Origin: Rhodotorula mucilaginosa
Taxonomy: Eukaryota > Basidiomycota > Microbotryomycetes > Sporidiobolales > Sporidiobolaceae
DNA: 64,000 bases
Direction of reading: 5' to 3'
Assembly (NCBI GenBank): GCA_034406715.1
Contig: CP137866.1
Span: 310,001 to 374,000, forward strand
The notes under the pieces were generated by a model, which made no database searches, was not told where the DNA came from, and saw nothing but the letters and a program-made list of their open reading frames with translations. The position numbers and the translations under genes were made by a program. Positions within the stretch are counted from its first letter, which is position 1, and each line of letters opens with the position of its first letter. Below are positions 55,337-64,000 of the stretch, one piece after another.

Positions 55337-56130
55337 AGCGGCGCCGATCCTTCCTGCTACCCTTCACATACCGCTTTTTTGCTTCTCCTCCGTATGAATC
55401 TCTCCCCCCTCCCCCTTTCCGCAACCCGTCCGCCTTGGCGTTCTCCTCCACAGCTTGTAGCGATTCGCGTCTCGAGGAGCACGAAGTCACACAAAAATTC
55501 AGCACGCTTCACACCGATACTCGCCGGATGAAGAGCCGAAAGCCGGCCTGATGATTGCGTGAGAGCGCTCGCAGCGAAAGAAGGCTTTGCGGGAATGTGT
55601 TCTCCAGGTCGGAACAGCATAGAATCCTGGGTGCATGTCCGTGCCTACCGCGTCTGCCCTACCTTCAACTGCCCGAGAGCGGTGCTGGCGTACCGCCTCC
55701 GATCGCACGAACGCGATGAGGGTGAGGAGAGCAGCGGGGCGAGCCTCGAATTTGTTTTCGGTTTCTGCATCCACTACAGTACAGACCCTTTTCACCCCCT
55801 CCCGCATTCTTGGTAACAGGAAGCTAGCGCGCATGGCCTTTGCGAGTCAACCATAAGGATCGCTATCCAGATCCGAGTCTGCCCAGCCGAAGGGAGGGAC
55901 AGTCTCCTCGAGCTCAAAAGCTTGCGCGATACGCAAACACCCCGTCAGAGGCGGCATGGCTGCGCATGATGTATAGGCAGATGATGAAGTGGTCCTGTTC
56001 GGTCCGGCGAAAGAAAAAAGGGAAATAGACGCGGATATGGAAACTGATCTGATGATGCTCTTTGACATTCGAAAATTTCTGTTTCGCGTTTCGACTGTAC
56101 TAGGTGACGTCTTCCGGCAAGTACTACCCC
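55337..56130. other. Convergent 3' spacer before thioredoxin
   Basis: 794 bp. Short open frames (up to 111 codons) have no protein likeness. No RNA gene was recognised. Confidence 0.5.
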
Positions 56131-56788
56131 TTAGGCCGAGGTCTCGGAGTGGTGCTGGAGAGCAGCCTGAGAGCCGAAAAGGGGTCAGGAAGGGCAGGAG
56201 CGGCGCCGGGGACGCGGGGGACGTACCTTGAGTTTGTTCGGGTCCGCTCCAACGACCGATCCGACCTTTTCGCCTCCCTTAAACAGCATGAAGGTTGGCA
56301 TAGCCTTTACGCCTACCTCTGCAGCTACTTGCTATAGTCGCAGAAGCGTTTCCGAGGTCGGGGAAAGCGTCAGCAAAGCCAGAAAAGCGAAAAATCGCAG
56401 TAACCGCGCGAAACGACGCACCTCCTGCTCGTCGACGTCACACTTGTAGAAGCCAATGTTGGGGAAGCTAGACTCGAGCTTCTCGAAGACGGGGCCGATG
56501 ACCTTGCTATAGAGGGGGCGGGCGGGTGATGAGGTCAGCCGGCGGTGCACTGTGCGCGGGACATCCAGAGAAAGGCCACGGTGGGACAGACGCTTACCAA
56601 GGTCCGCACCTGCATAAGGTTGGCAGACGAGGAGAGTCAGCAAAAGGCTCACGCGAGGCGAGAGTAGAGAGGAAAAGGAAGGGGAGGAGGGGGTAGACTG
56701 ACCAGGTCGCCCAGAAGTCGATGATGACGAGCTTGTCGCCGCCGGTGACGGTCTTGAAGGTCTCGAACGAGTCAATAACAGCAACCAT
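56131..56788 (-). CDS. Thioredoxin
   Basis: Disulphide reductase, cytosolic or nuclear by lack of a leader. Exon 1 (56703-56788) gives [29 protein letters not shown]; the active site WCGPC is then completed by a 12-nt exon (56598-56609) and the first base of the exon starting at 56506 (TG|C AAG). Next come [20 protein letters not shown] and CDVDEQE, then [20 protein letters not shown] with the cis-Pro, [13 protein letters not shown], and a last exon [11 protein letters not shown] with TAA at 56131-56133. Length is about 107 aa, normal for thioredoxin. Introns are 91-93 bp on both sides of the active-site exon. Confidence 0.94.
56598..56609 (-). other. 12-nt microexon carrying the thioredoxin active site
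   Basis: Minus strand ATGCAG|GTGCGGACCTTG|GTAAGC. With flanking bases it spells W-C-G-P-C: the Trp codon is split TG|G and the second Cys TG|C. Flanking introns are 56610-56702 and 56507-56597. Confidence 0.85.
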
Positions 56789-57408
56789 TTCTGATCTGTT
56801 CTTGATAGAAAGTTGCGTGTGCGGTGGCGATGCGATGCGATGCAGGAAGTGACGGCGAGAAGACGAAGGCGCAAGTTGATGGAAACGCGGTGGGCGAAGG
56901 AAGAGAGAGAGAGAGACGGTCAGGGACACTGTGGATCGTGCTTGTACAACCAGGAGCAAGGTGTGCTTACACAGGCCGGTCGGGTGATGCGGTAAGCGTG
57001 AGAAGGACTCCGCTCGTCGGCAACCACGCCGCCTTCGCGTTTCTTGATTACAAATCACAAAACCAACCTCGTCACGACTAGTCCGAAAATCCAGCTACTC
57101 GCCACAGTCTCGGAGTATAGCTAGCGTGGTTTCCTGATCAAGGACAGGCTTGCAGATATCGCGAGGGGCACGTCCGAGGCGCTTCCGATGCTTGTAGCGT
57201 CCGCCGCTTGCTGTCGAAGAGGACGTTCACGCCCGCTTTCGGGCTCGCTCGCTCCGCCCGTGACCGTGGACAACAGGATCGAGGGAAGCCTTCTCGTATT
57301 GTTGTTGAAGCAGGCAGTCAAGTGTGTTGAGAGGCGCGCCCCTCGGGTCTCGTCGAAACAGCGCACTGGGGGAATGCTTCTTCCATTCTTTGGCTGGCCC
57401 AAGTCTAG
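56789..57408. other. Intergenic, thioredoxin promoter / PEX19 3' flank
   Basis: 620 bp. An AG repeat (about GAGAGAGAGAGAGAC) lies near 56905. No coding signal. Confidence 0.5.
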
Positions 57409-59001
57409 TTAGGAGATGCAGCACTCGGGCACTTTCGGCGCTCCGTCCGGTCCGAGTTCCATCCCTGCCAGCCGCAAGTAAGGAGTCAATTTCTGTGCTG
57501 GATCACTGGGAGACACTGGCGCGCCGAACGGAGAAACGCACCGGGAGGCATCTCGCCCATGATTTCGGTCGGAGGTGCACCGCATTCGTTCATCTGTGTG
57601 CGTACGCGGTCCCGGGGTCAGCTCCGGTAAATCCACCGACGACTGCGATTCCCGTGCGGCTCCGCCTTCCGAAGTCAACTGTCGGAGGGGTCGGGAAAGC
57701 CGAAATTGCCCCTGCTCACCTTGGCAACGAGGTCCACAACCCGCTCGGTCCTCTGGACACGTTTCTGCTCTTCCTCGGGAGCGAGTTTCGCAGCCGGGTC
57801 GACGTCGGCTCCCGGTTCCTCGAACGCGGCGACAATCTCGCACACGATCGTGCGCTGCTTCTCGTACCGGTCCCGGTCCGCTGTCGCGAGCGAGGCGCCG
57901 TGCGCTGACAAGTAGGCGGGGTACTGCGGGAGGGTACATATCATTCCGCATCAGTACCTTCCGCGAGCCAAAGCCATTCGAAAGAGGAGAGAGAGAGCGC
58001 CAAAAAAAAAAAAAGCCTGACCTTGTCTGCGAGTTCCTTGAGCGGTTCGTACAGCATCTCGCGACTCATCAACTGCTTCATCATGTCGTCCAACATGCCT
58101 TGCAACCCTTCGTCCGAATCGAGCCCTTCCAACCCGGGCAGTCCTCCTCCGGCGCCACCGGGCATTCCGGCCAGTTGAGCGAGCATGGCCGCCATGCCGG
58201 CGCTATCGCCACCTGCTCCGCTTGATGCTGATGCGGCAGCTCGAGAAGCATTGGCGGTGGTGGACGAGTCGCGCAACTTGGACATGGAAGCGGCGATCGC
58301 GTCTTGGAAGTTGGCTGGCGGAGGAGGTGGTGGGGCTGAGGTGGACGAGGCAGACGTGGTAGGTGCTGCTGGTGCTGCTTTCGAAGTCGATGCGACCGGT
58401 GCGTTGTTGTCTTCAGACGACGGCGGCAAACCAAAGTCGTCTGCGCTCATGCCGAGTGCGGCCATGAGTTTTTGCAATTCGTCGTCGCCGGCACCTGCAC
58501 CCGCTCCCGGTGCTCCTCCCGGGGCGGCGGCAAAGTCCCCCTTGAGCATTTCCTGCATGATCTTGGCAAACTCCGGGTCGTCCATCATGCCGGATAAACC
58601 CGCCTCGCCCTCGTTGTCGCCGCCGTCGGGCCCTCCGAGTCCGGCAAAGAGGGCCTTCATGCCCTGTTCGAGTTGGCGCGCGACGAGTTCTGGATCTTCG
58701 GCTGCTGCGAGTGGGTCGACCGAGTCGAGGCCGACATCGTCAGGGTCGCCGATGTCGTTGTCATCTTGTGCTGCTGGAGGTGGTGGGGGGGCGGCTTGGC
58801 GAGAAGGGGGAGATGAGGTGGGGCCAGCATTGGCCGAGGACGAGGCGGTGGGCTTGGCAGTGAGCGAGTCGAGTACGTCGTCGAGGTCGTCGAGGCTGTT
58901 TGCAGGCGTGAGTGAGTGAGTTGAAAGTGGGGGGCAGGAGAGAGCAAGGGCGAGACTGACTCGTCGTCGTCGTGCTCGTCGTGGATCTTGGGGGGCGGCA
59001 T
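57409..59001 (-). CDS. PEX19: Peroxisomal membrane protein import receptor Pex19
   Basis: Pex19 binds newly made peroxisomal membrane proteins and docks at Pex3. The start is MPPPKIHDEHDDDE (59001), followed after an intron by LDDLDDVLDSL, the Pex3-binding-like acidic helix. A Pro/Ala linker, then LARQLEQGMKALFAGLGG-like segment near 58650, MMDDPEFAKIMQEMLKGDFA, a Ser/Pro/Ala-rich stretch, FQDAIAASMSKLRDSS, LQGMLDDMMKQLMSREMLYE and PLKELADKYPAYLSAHGASL (the conserved cargo-binding part), then ERVVDLVAKMNECGAPPTEI and GPDGAPKVPECCIS. The last four residues CCIS fit a CaaX farnesylation box, as in other Pex19s. Two introns are seen in the 3' half. Confidence 0.93.
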
Positions 59002-59194
59002 GCTGGAAGGGTGTGTGCTTCAGCCGAGAGTGCTCCGGTATGCTGCGGTGCGATTAGACGAGAAGTTAACGAGAAGCCGGCAACTCGAGTTTGGCGCGAA
59101 TGCCGGACTCTGCCTCGCGCCTCCCCTCGGCCAGACGCCTCCTCCTCGCCTGCTCGCCTCGCTCGAGCCGCTTCTCCTTGACGAACAACGCGCC

Positions 59195-60115
59195 ATGGCC
59201 GACGAGCTGAGCCTGTCGTCGTCCGCCTCGTACGCCAACTCGTGGATCTCGTGGTTCCTCGCGTCGAAGGGCAACGAGTACTTTTGCGAGGTCGACGACG
59301 AGTACATCATCGACCGCTTCAACCTCACCGGACTCAACCAGGAAGTCCAGGGCTACTCGGCCGCCATCGAGCTGATCACCGACACCGCCGCCGACCAGGA
59401 CCTGAACGACGAGCAGCGCGAGCAACTCGAGGCGTCCGCGAGGCACCTCTACGGACTCATCCACGCCCGCTTCATCATCACCTCGAGGGGGCTCGCAAAG
59501 ATGGCAAGTCCCTCTCGGGGATTCGTTCAAACTCCTGCGTCTGGTCTGATCTGACCCCACCCGCACGCGCGCGCAGATTGAAAAGTACAAAAAGGGCGAC
59601 TTTGGACGGTGTCCGCGCGTCCTCTGCTACGGCCAACCCCTCCTCCCCCTCGGCCTCTCCGACCTGCCGTACCAAAAAGCCGTCAAACTCTACTGCCCGC
59701 GCTGCGAAGACCTCTACTCGCCCAAGTCGTCGCGGCACGGATCGATCGACGGCGCCTACTTTGGTTCGACGTTTGCCCACATGCTCTTCATGGTCTACCC
59801 GGGCATGATCCCGAGCAAGTCGGTCCCCGGTGCGGGGCAAGGGTCCGGCGGACAGGCCGGGCTGGGCGCGGGAGGCTTGGGAGCCCAGTCGGCTGCGAAA
59901 GTCGAACGCGTCCGGCCGAGAATCTTTGGCTTCCAGGTGCACGAGCATGCAAAGTTGCTCAGGTGGCAGGAACGCGTCCGAGACCAGTACGTCTCGCTCT
60001 TTTCCCTGGCTTTTTTTGGGGAGCTCGTGCGCGGTACAGCTTGTGCTGATTCACGACGCTGCGCAGACAAATCGCAAGATTGGAGCAATTCGAACTCGAT
60101 GCACAACTAGAGTAG
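59195..60115 (+). CDS. CKB1: Casein kinase 2 regulatory (beta) subunit
   Basis: Regulatory subunit of CK2; dimerises through a zinc finger and modulates substrate choice. Exon 1 (59195-59503) encodes MADELSLSSSASYANSWISW, FLASKGNEYFCEVDDEYIID RFNLTGL and HARFIITSRGLAKM. Exon 2 (59577-59986) has EKYKKGDFGRCPRVLCYGQP, LLPLGLSD, KLYCPRCEDLYSPKSSRHG, SIDGAYFGSTFAHMLFM; the zinc ligands are the CPRVLC and CPRC pairs. A Gly/Ala/Gln insert (GAGQGSGGQAGLGAGG) precedes PRIFGFQVHEHAKLLRWQ. Exon 3 (60067-60115) ends ELDAQLE, TAG. Intron 1 (59504-59576) has a GC donor (ATG|GCAAGT) with a CTGAC branch. About 255 aa, the usual size. Confidence 0.95.
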
Positions 60116-60323
60116 TAGCCCTTTTCATTCCGCCCCTTCTTTTTGCTTTTTTCTCTATAGTATACCCCCTCGATGCTCTGTCTCGCCTCTCTCTCTCTCT
60201 CGCGCGCGCGTGGCGCGCATGTCCGGCTTCTGGCCCCCTCACTTTCTCCCTCTCACATTCACTGGTTGTAACCATCTATGCATCTATCAGAAACCCCCCG
60301 TGGTGGCGCAGCAGGCAGCGCAC

Positions 60324-61478
60324 TTATCGTGCCTCGTCGTCGTCGCGAAGAGCTCGAGCCGACGACGACGAGATCTCGGACGAAAGATTCGGCAGCACCT
60401 CGCTCGCTTTGCGACGGACCACCCCGCGCCGGACCATAGCCCGCACCCGTTCCTTCGCGCCCTCTTCTACCTCTCCTCCTCCATACCAGTCCTCCCAACT
60501 CATGCCAAGCATGGCACTATGTCTCCCATACCCAATCTCCCTCTCGCGTTCATACCATCCCGGATCATCTCTCACAAACTCGGGCAGTTCCACCCTACCC
60601 GCCTTGGTCTGACTTTTTAACGGCCGTTCCCACGCCGCATGGACCGTCTCGAGCTGGAACCCGATCCGTTTCGCCGCTTCGATCGAACCGAGATTGGACG
60701 CGTGCGCGCCCCATTGGGCTCGACGGAGTCCAAGACCAGGGATCGAGTTGCCGCCGGAGGGGGATGGGGAGGCAAAGATCCAATCGAGGAGGAGCCAGAT
60801 CGAGTGCGTCATGACGTGCGTGCGTTGGAACGGGTCCGCGAGGTGCAGAGGTCTGCGATCAATCGCCCAAGTCAGTCAGTCAGTCGATCAATCAGGCAGT
60901 CGGCGCCGCGCACACGCACCCGAGTTCGGCCATACGAAATTCGGGTGTCGTGATCAGTCCGACGATTCCCGCAATCCGTTCAGGTCGCAAGCTGCCGAGT
61001 CCACCCTCGACGGTCTCCTCCTCCTCCTCCTCCTCTGCGCCCTGGACCTGGGTGTCGAATTCGAGTCCGAGGTCGTACACCGCAAACATCACGCAGTTCG
61101 ACCGCCTCCTCCGGTCTTCGAGGAACGTCAAGAAGCTGTCAAAGTCGGCGAAAGGTCCATAAGGCATGTAGCGCAACGTGTCCGGGTAGGCCGAAAAGAG
61201 GCGATAAAGCTGCCGGGCGTGGTGTGAAGGCTGTTTGACACGACACGGCCCGGGCAGGACCAGCATCAGCCAGCAGCAGCAGCAGCAGCAGCGAAAGTAT
61301 CGGATCTCAAGAGGCAGCGTACGATGACCGGTTCGAGCCTGACGCCGTCCGTCTCGAGTCGCGATCGAGGCGGCAAGTCGAACGCAAAATTGAGGTCGTA
61401 CGCCTCGAGTGGGGTGGCCGCGTGCCAGTCGGCGCGTTCCAGCGGTGGAGCGGGTGTGTAGCTATTCAAGTAGGGCAT
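60324..61478 (-). CDS. GNAT-family N-acetyltransferase (RimJ/RimL-like)
   Basis: Acetyl-CoA-dependent transferase of the Acetyltransf_3 type; the substrate is unknown. Exon 1 (61323-61478, 52 codons) reads MPYLNSYTPAPPLERADWHA, then NFAFDLPPRSRLETDGVRLE PVI. After intron 61231-61322 comes HHARQLYRLFSAYPDTLRYM, DFDSFLTFLEDRR, an acidic Glu run, and RIAGIVGLITTPEFRMAELG. The third exon has HVMTHSIWLLLDWIFA, LGLRRAQWGAHASNLGSIEA and AKRIGFQLETVHAAWERPLK, the C-terminal acetyl-CoA-binding part of the family. A basic tail follows. The exon-1 start matches the expected N-terminal pattern, although the frame is open further upstream. Confidence 0.85.
61271..61292. repeat. CAG/CTG triplet repeat within intron 1 of the acetyltransferase
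   Basis: Seven CAG units on the plus strand, lying inside the 92-bp intron 61231-61322 between donor and branch site. Confidence 0.9.
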
Positions 61479-61911
61479 CCTCGAAGAAGACGCGGCCGTC
61501 CTGAGCCAACGCGAAGGGAATGGGCCGAACGAACGTAAGTCATCGATCAACCGGGCCCTGAGCGCGGTGAGGATCATCGCCAGCTGAGGCACAGCATCGT
61601 ACGCGATCATCTTGGCCGAGAGCACACGACCTGCATCTGAAAAGCGATCTTGTGAGTCGGACACCACGGACAATCGCGCGTCATAAAGGAGCGCTCGACG
61701 GCTCGAGCGAGATGCTTGGCGTGCACGGAAATTTGATTCTCGAACAGTGCAGATGGGCGAATTGCAGCCAGGCAAACGTCTCTGATGCAGACCAATACGA
61801 GTGGCAAGCGGAGAAGGGTATTACGCAGAGGGTGGGGGTGGACATGAACAAGGGGAGAGGGTCGTGAAAGGCTGAGAAAAACAAGGCGGAATGAAAAACG
61901 TTCACAGAGGG
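61479..61911. other. Intergenic, acetyltransferase promoter / 3' flank of edge gene
   Basis: 433 bp between two minus-strand genes. Nothing coding recognised. Confidence 0.5.
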
Positions 61912-64000
61912 TTAGACGTGGACCGCCCGCAGAAGCAAGCGATCGAGGCGCTGTTCGAACGAAGAGAGGGCGTCAGCAAACTGCCATAGAGCCATGTTGC
62001 GTGAGTAGAGCGCTCACCGTTTCGAGGTCGTGAAGAGTTCGTGAGGGTTCTTCGTAAGCTTGGCGAACGTCCGGATGGACATTGGCGAGGATGTCGCGCG
62101 AGCTCCCGAGCAGGCGTTCCGTAGCTGACGGCTCCGCGTCCGCGCGAAGACGGGAGCTTGGCGGCGCTTCGGCTGCGACGACCGCGGCCAAAACGTCAAA
62201 GCCGTAATCGGCGGGGTAGACGACCACCGGTGCGCGGTGATTGGAAGTTGCGGACGAGGCAGGCGTGTAGCCATGCGAGTGGGCATGGGAAGGAGTGACG
62301 GGCGTCGACAACTGGTCCGTCGCGGTCGAGTTCGAGTTGGCGGACGAGATTGACGCGAGGGAAGACTTTTGCCGATGCTGTCCAGATCCGGCGCCAGCGC
62401 CGGCGTGCCGATGCGGATCACTCATGATCTGCTCGATTGAAGGCGAGTCGCTCATCTTCTTGTCGCCGACGGGTGATCGTCGACCGCCCATTGCAGAAGC
62501 CGAGCGGGCAGCGACATTGACGGGCGAGAACCGTCCACTGCCGGTCCCTTCGCCGCTCGAGTCGATGTATGACCTCGGTCGCTGACCAGCGGTAGGCGAA
62601 GCAGCGCGACGGGCCTTGTCTTCACGGACGCGAGCGAGAACTCGGTCGAGTCGGTCCTGGAGAGACTGGTCGAGACCGTCCGGTGACCGCGCTCTCGGTT
62701 CCGTTCCAGCGGCGCTGAAAGGTTCGTCGAGACGAGAAGGCGAGCGAGCGCTACGGTTCGACGACGACGGCGGAGTTATCCCGACATCCGCGCTCCGGAG
62801 CTCGGCGAGGGCGCGCTCGTCCTCGTCCATGCCGTTGGAACCCGGGGCGGCGAGTGGCGTCGGCATCGGACTGAGAGACGTCTGCGCAGTGCGGAAAGAT
62901 TCGGCGTCCGTGGTCGTTGCGGTAGAGACGCCGCGAGTGAGAGTGTCTGTTGGACGCACGCCCAGACCGACGAGCGCTTCCGGACGAAGGTCGGACTCGG
63001 TACTGTCCTCACCCATGAGTGAGTAGCGGAACTCGTCGGCGCTCGGCTCGTCAGCACGCAAGGTCGTCTGCGAATGGTCGGTGACGTCCTCCTCCCGCGA
63101 CGCGACGAGCAAGGCGCGCTGATTCGCTTGACTCGCCGCCCGCTGCGCCGCAATCAGTTCGCGCGGAGTAGGTTGGGGTCCACTCGGTTCGGCGGGCCGA
63201 GGCGATACCGTTTCCAGTGACGCTCTCTGACGCTGCTGCAGCTGGTCGAGCTCATCGACCGTTTGAGGCAGTACGCCACGAGTCAGCGAGCTCCGGTTAG
63301 GCGAACGACGAATGACGAAGACTGGGTCGGAGGGCTGAATGTCGCTAGCGGCGCCGAGGATGAGACCGGCATCAGCAGATTGGCGGCGGAACTCTCTCGA
63401 GGACCGGTCGTAAGCCTTGAAGGCCGGCGGAGTCGAGTAAGCGTCGAGCAATTTGCCCGATGACGGCAGGAACGATTCTGTGAGACCGCGAGATTAGTTA
63501 ACCGGATCAGCTTCACGAAAGAGGGAGAAGACTCACCCTTTCCGTCTTTCTCGACCGCGAGACTGTACTTGACCCGCATAGCGGAGCGCCGACGAGACAG
63601 GCGATCCTCGACCTCATCTCCTCCGTCGACGACGCCGTCGCTGATACCGAAGCGATCGAGCGCCGTCTCGACGACTTCGCTGACGTTGGCGTTGCGCGGG
63701 AAGAAGAGAATCCGCTGCCGCGGTTCAGAGACGGATTCGAGCGGCTCAGAGCCGCTGCGGTGCTGCCGCTCGACGAGGAGAGCTTTGGGAATCACGGCTT
63801 CGCTGTGAGGATCGAAGGCGACGTTGTCGGGCAGGTCCGATGGGTGCAAGATCAGTCGAACGGCGAAGCGATATGACGGACCGGCCGTGATCGAAGTGCC
63901 GAGCGAAGAGTTTGCGGTGTGGCCGGCATCCTCGTCGCTGCGAGGACCGCCAAGCTCCCCTGCCTGAACTTCCGACCCGCCCGTCCGCTCGAGATCAAAG
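61912..64000 (-). CDS. Ser/Arg-rich protein of unknown function, 5' end off window
   Basis: Not firmly recognised. The visible N-terminal part (about 63540-64000) contains VRLILHPSDLPDNVAFDPHS, ALLVERQHRSGSE, RQRILFFPRNANVSEVVE TALDRFGI and MRVKYSLAVEKDGKG, then LLDAYSTPPAFKAYDRSSRE and LILGAASDIQPSDPVFVIRR. The strand-helix pattern of the ILFFPRNANVSEVV segment resembles a Ras-association or other ubiquitin-like fold (inference). The long exon below (61973-63480) is Ser/Arg/Pro-rich and probably disordered, with some helical parts. The final exon, after an intron, ends ETRLDRLLLRAVHV and TAA at 61912-61914. The start codon is beyond the right edge. Confidence 0.7.

Noticed and set aside
60870-60905. 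CAGT/ATCA short repeat
   Set aside because: A short imperfect GTCA run within an intron of the acetyltransferase gene; too short and common to mean much.
1-64000. tRNA or rRNA genes
   Set aside because: I looked for the T-loop GTTCRANNC pattern with paired D-loop sequences in the intergenic regions and found no convincing case; a dedicated scan could still find one.
1-64000. Transposons, LTR elements or virus-derived sequence
   Set aside because: No reverse transcriptase, integrase, transposase or capsid-like product and no long terminal repeats were seen; the only long repeat is the in-gene 882-bp duplication.
1-64000. A secondary-metabolite or defence gene cluster
   Set aside because: The genes are mostly unrelated housekeeping functions; only formamidase and the DUR3-type transporter look functionally linked.

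Overview
The window looks like a nuclear chromosome segment from a basidiomycete yeast, most likely a red yeast of the Pucciniomycotina (Rhodotorula/Sporobolomyces type). The signs are a GC-rich sequence, protein-coding genes packed on both strands, and many introns of about 55-95 bp with GTRNGY donors, CTGAC/CTNAC branch sites and YAG acceptors. The genus is an inference from gene style and protein sequence; no rRNA or other marker is present. I recognise 25 protein-coding genes. Two run off the window ends. I found no tRNA, rRNA, transposon or virus-like element.

Left part (1-24.9 kb): the Mot1/BTAF1 Swi2/Snf2 ATPase (C-terminus off the edge); two related aquaporins on the minus strand, one on each side of a TatD-type nuclease gene; a CaMKK/SNF1-activating-type protein kinase; a pyridoxamine-phosphate-oxidase-like FMN protein; the H/ACA snoRNP protein Nop10; a GRAM-VASt sterol transporter of the Lam/Ysp2 group; and an NTF2-like mRNA export factor (Nxt1/p15 type).

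Middle (24.9-43.5 kb): a gap of about 1.6 kb is followed by a large secreted cysteine-rich repeat protein with a CPL1/PriA-like C-terminus. Each of its repeats is a phase-symmetric exon, and an 882-bp block has been duplicated in tandem. Next come a formamidase and a DUR3-type urea/polyamine symporter, transcribed divergently from a 1-kb region with several GATA-factor sites (a nitrogen-scavenging pair). Adenylosuccinate lyase and a MOV10/SDE3-like RNA helicase follow.

Right part (43.5-64 kb): a long low-complexity protein with glycine-zipper segments, a mitochondrial pyruvate carrier subunit, a hormone-sensitive-lipase-family hydrolase, SRP14, two small unrecognised proteins, thioredoxin, Pex19, casein kinase 2 regulatory subunit, a GNAT acetyltransferase, and an unrecognised Ser-rich protein cut by the right edge.

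Most genes are housekeeping and, apart from the formamidase/urea-transporter pair, share no pathway. The most notable signal is in gene structure: microexons of 1, 6, 7 and 12 nt, three GC-AG introns (one a GT-to-GC donor difference between tandem duplicate copies), and the 13 introns of the CPL1-like gene that all cut the same Cys codon position.
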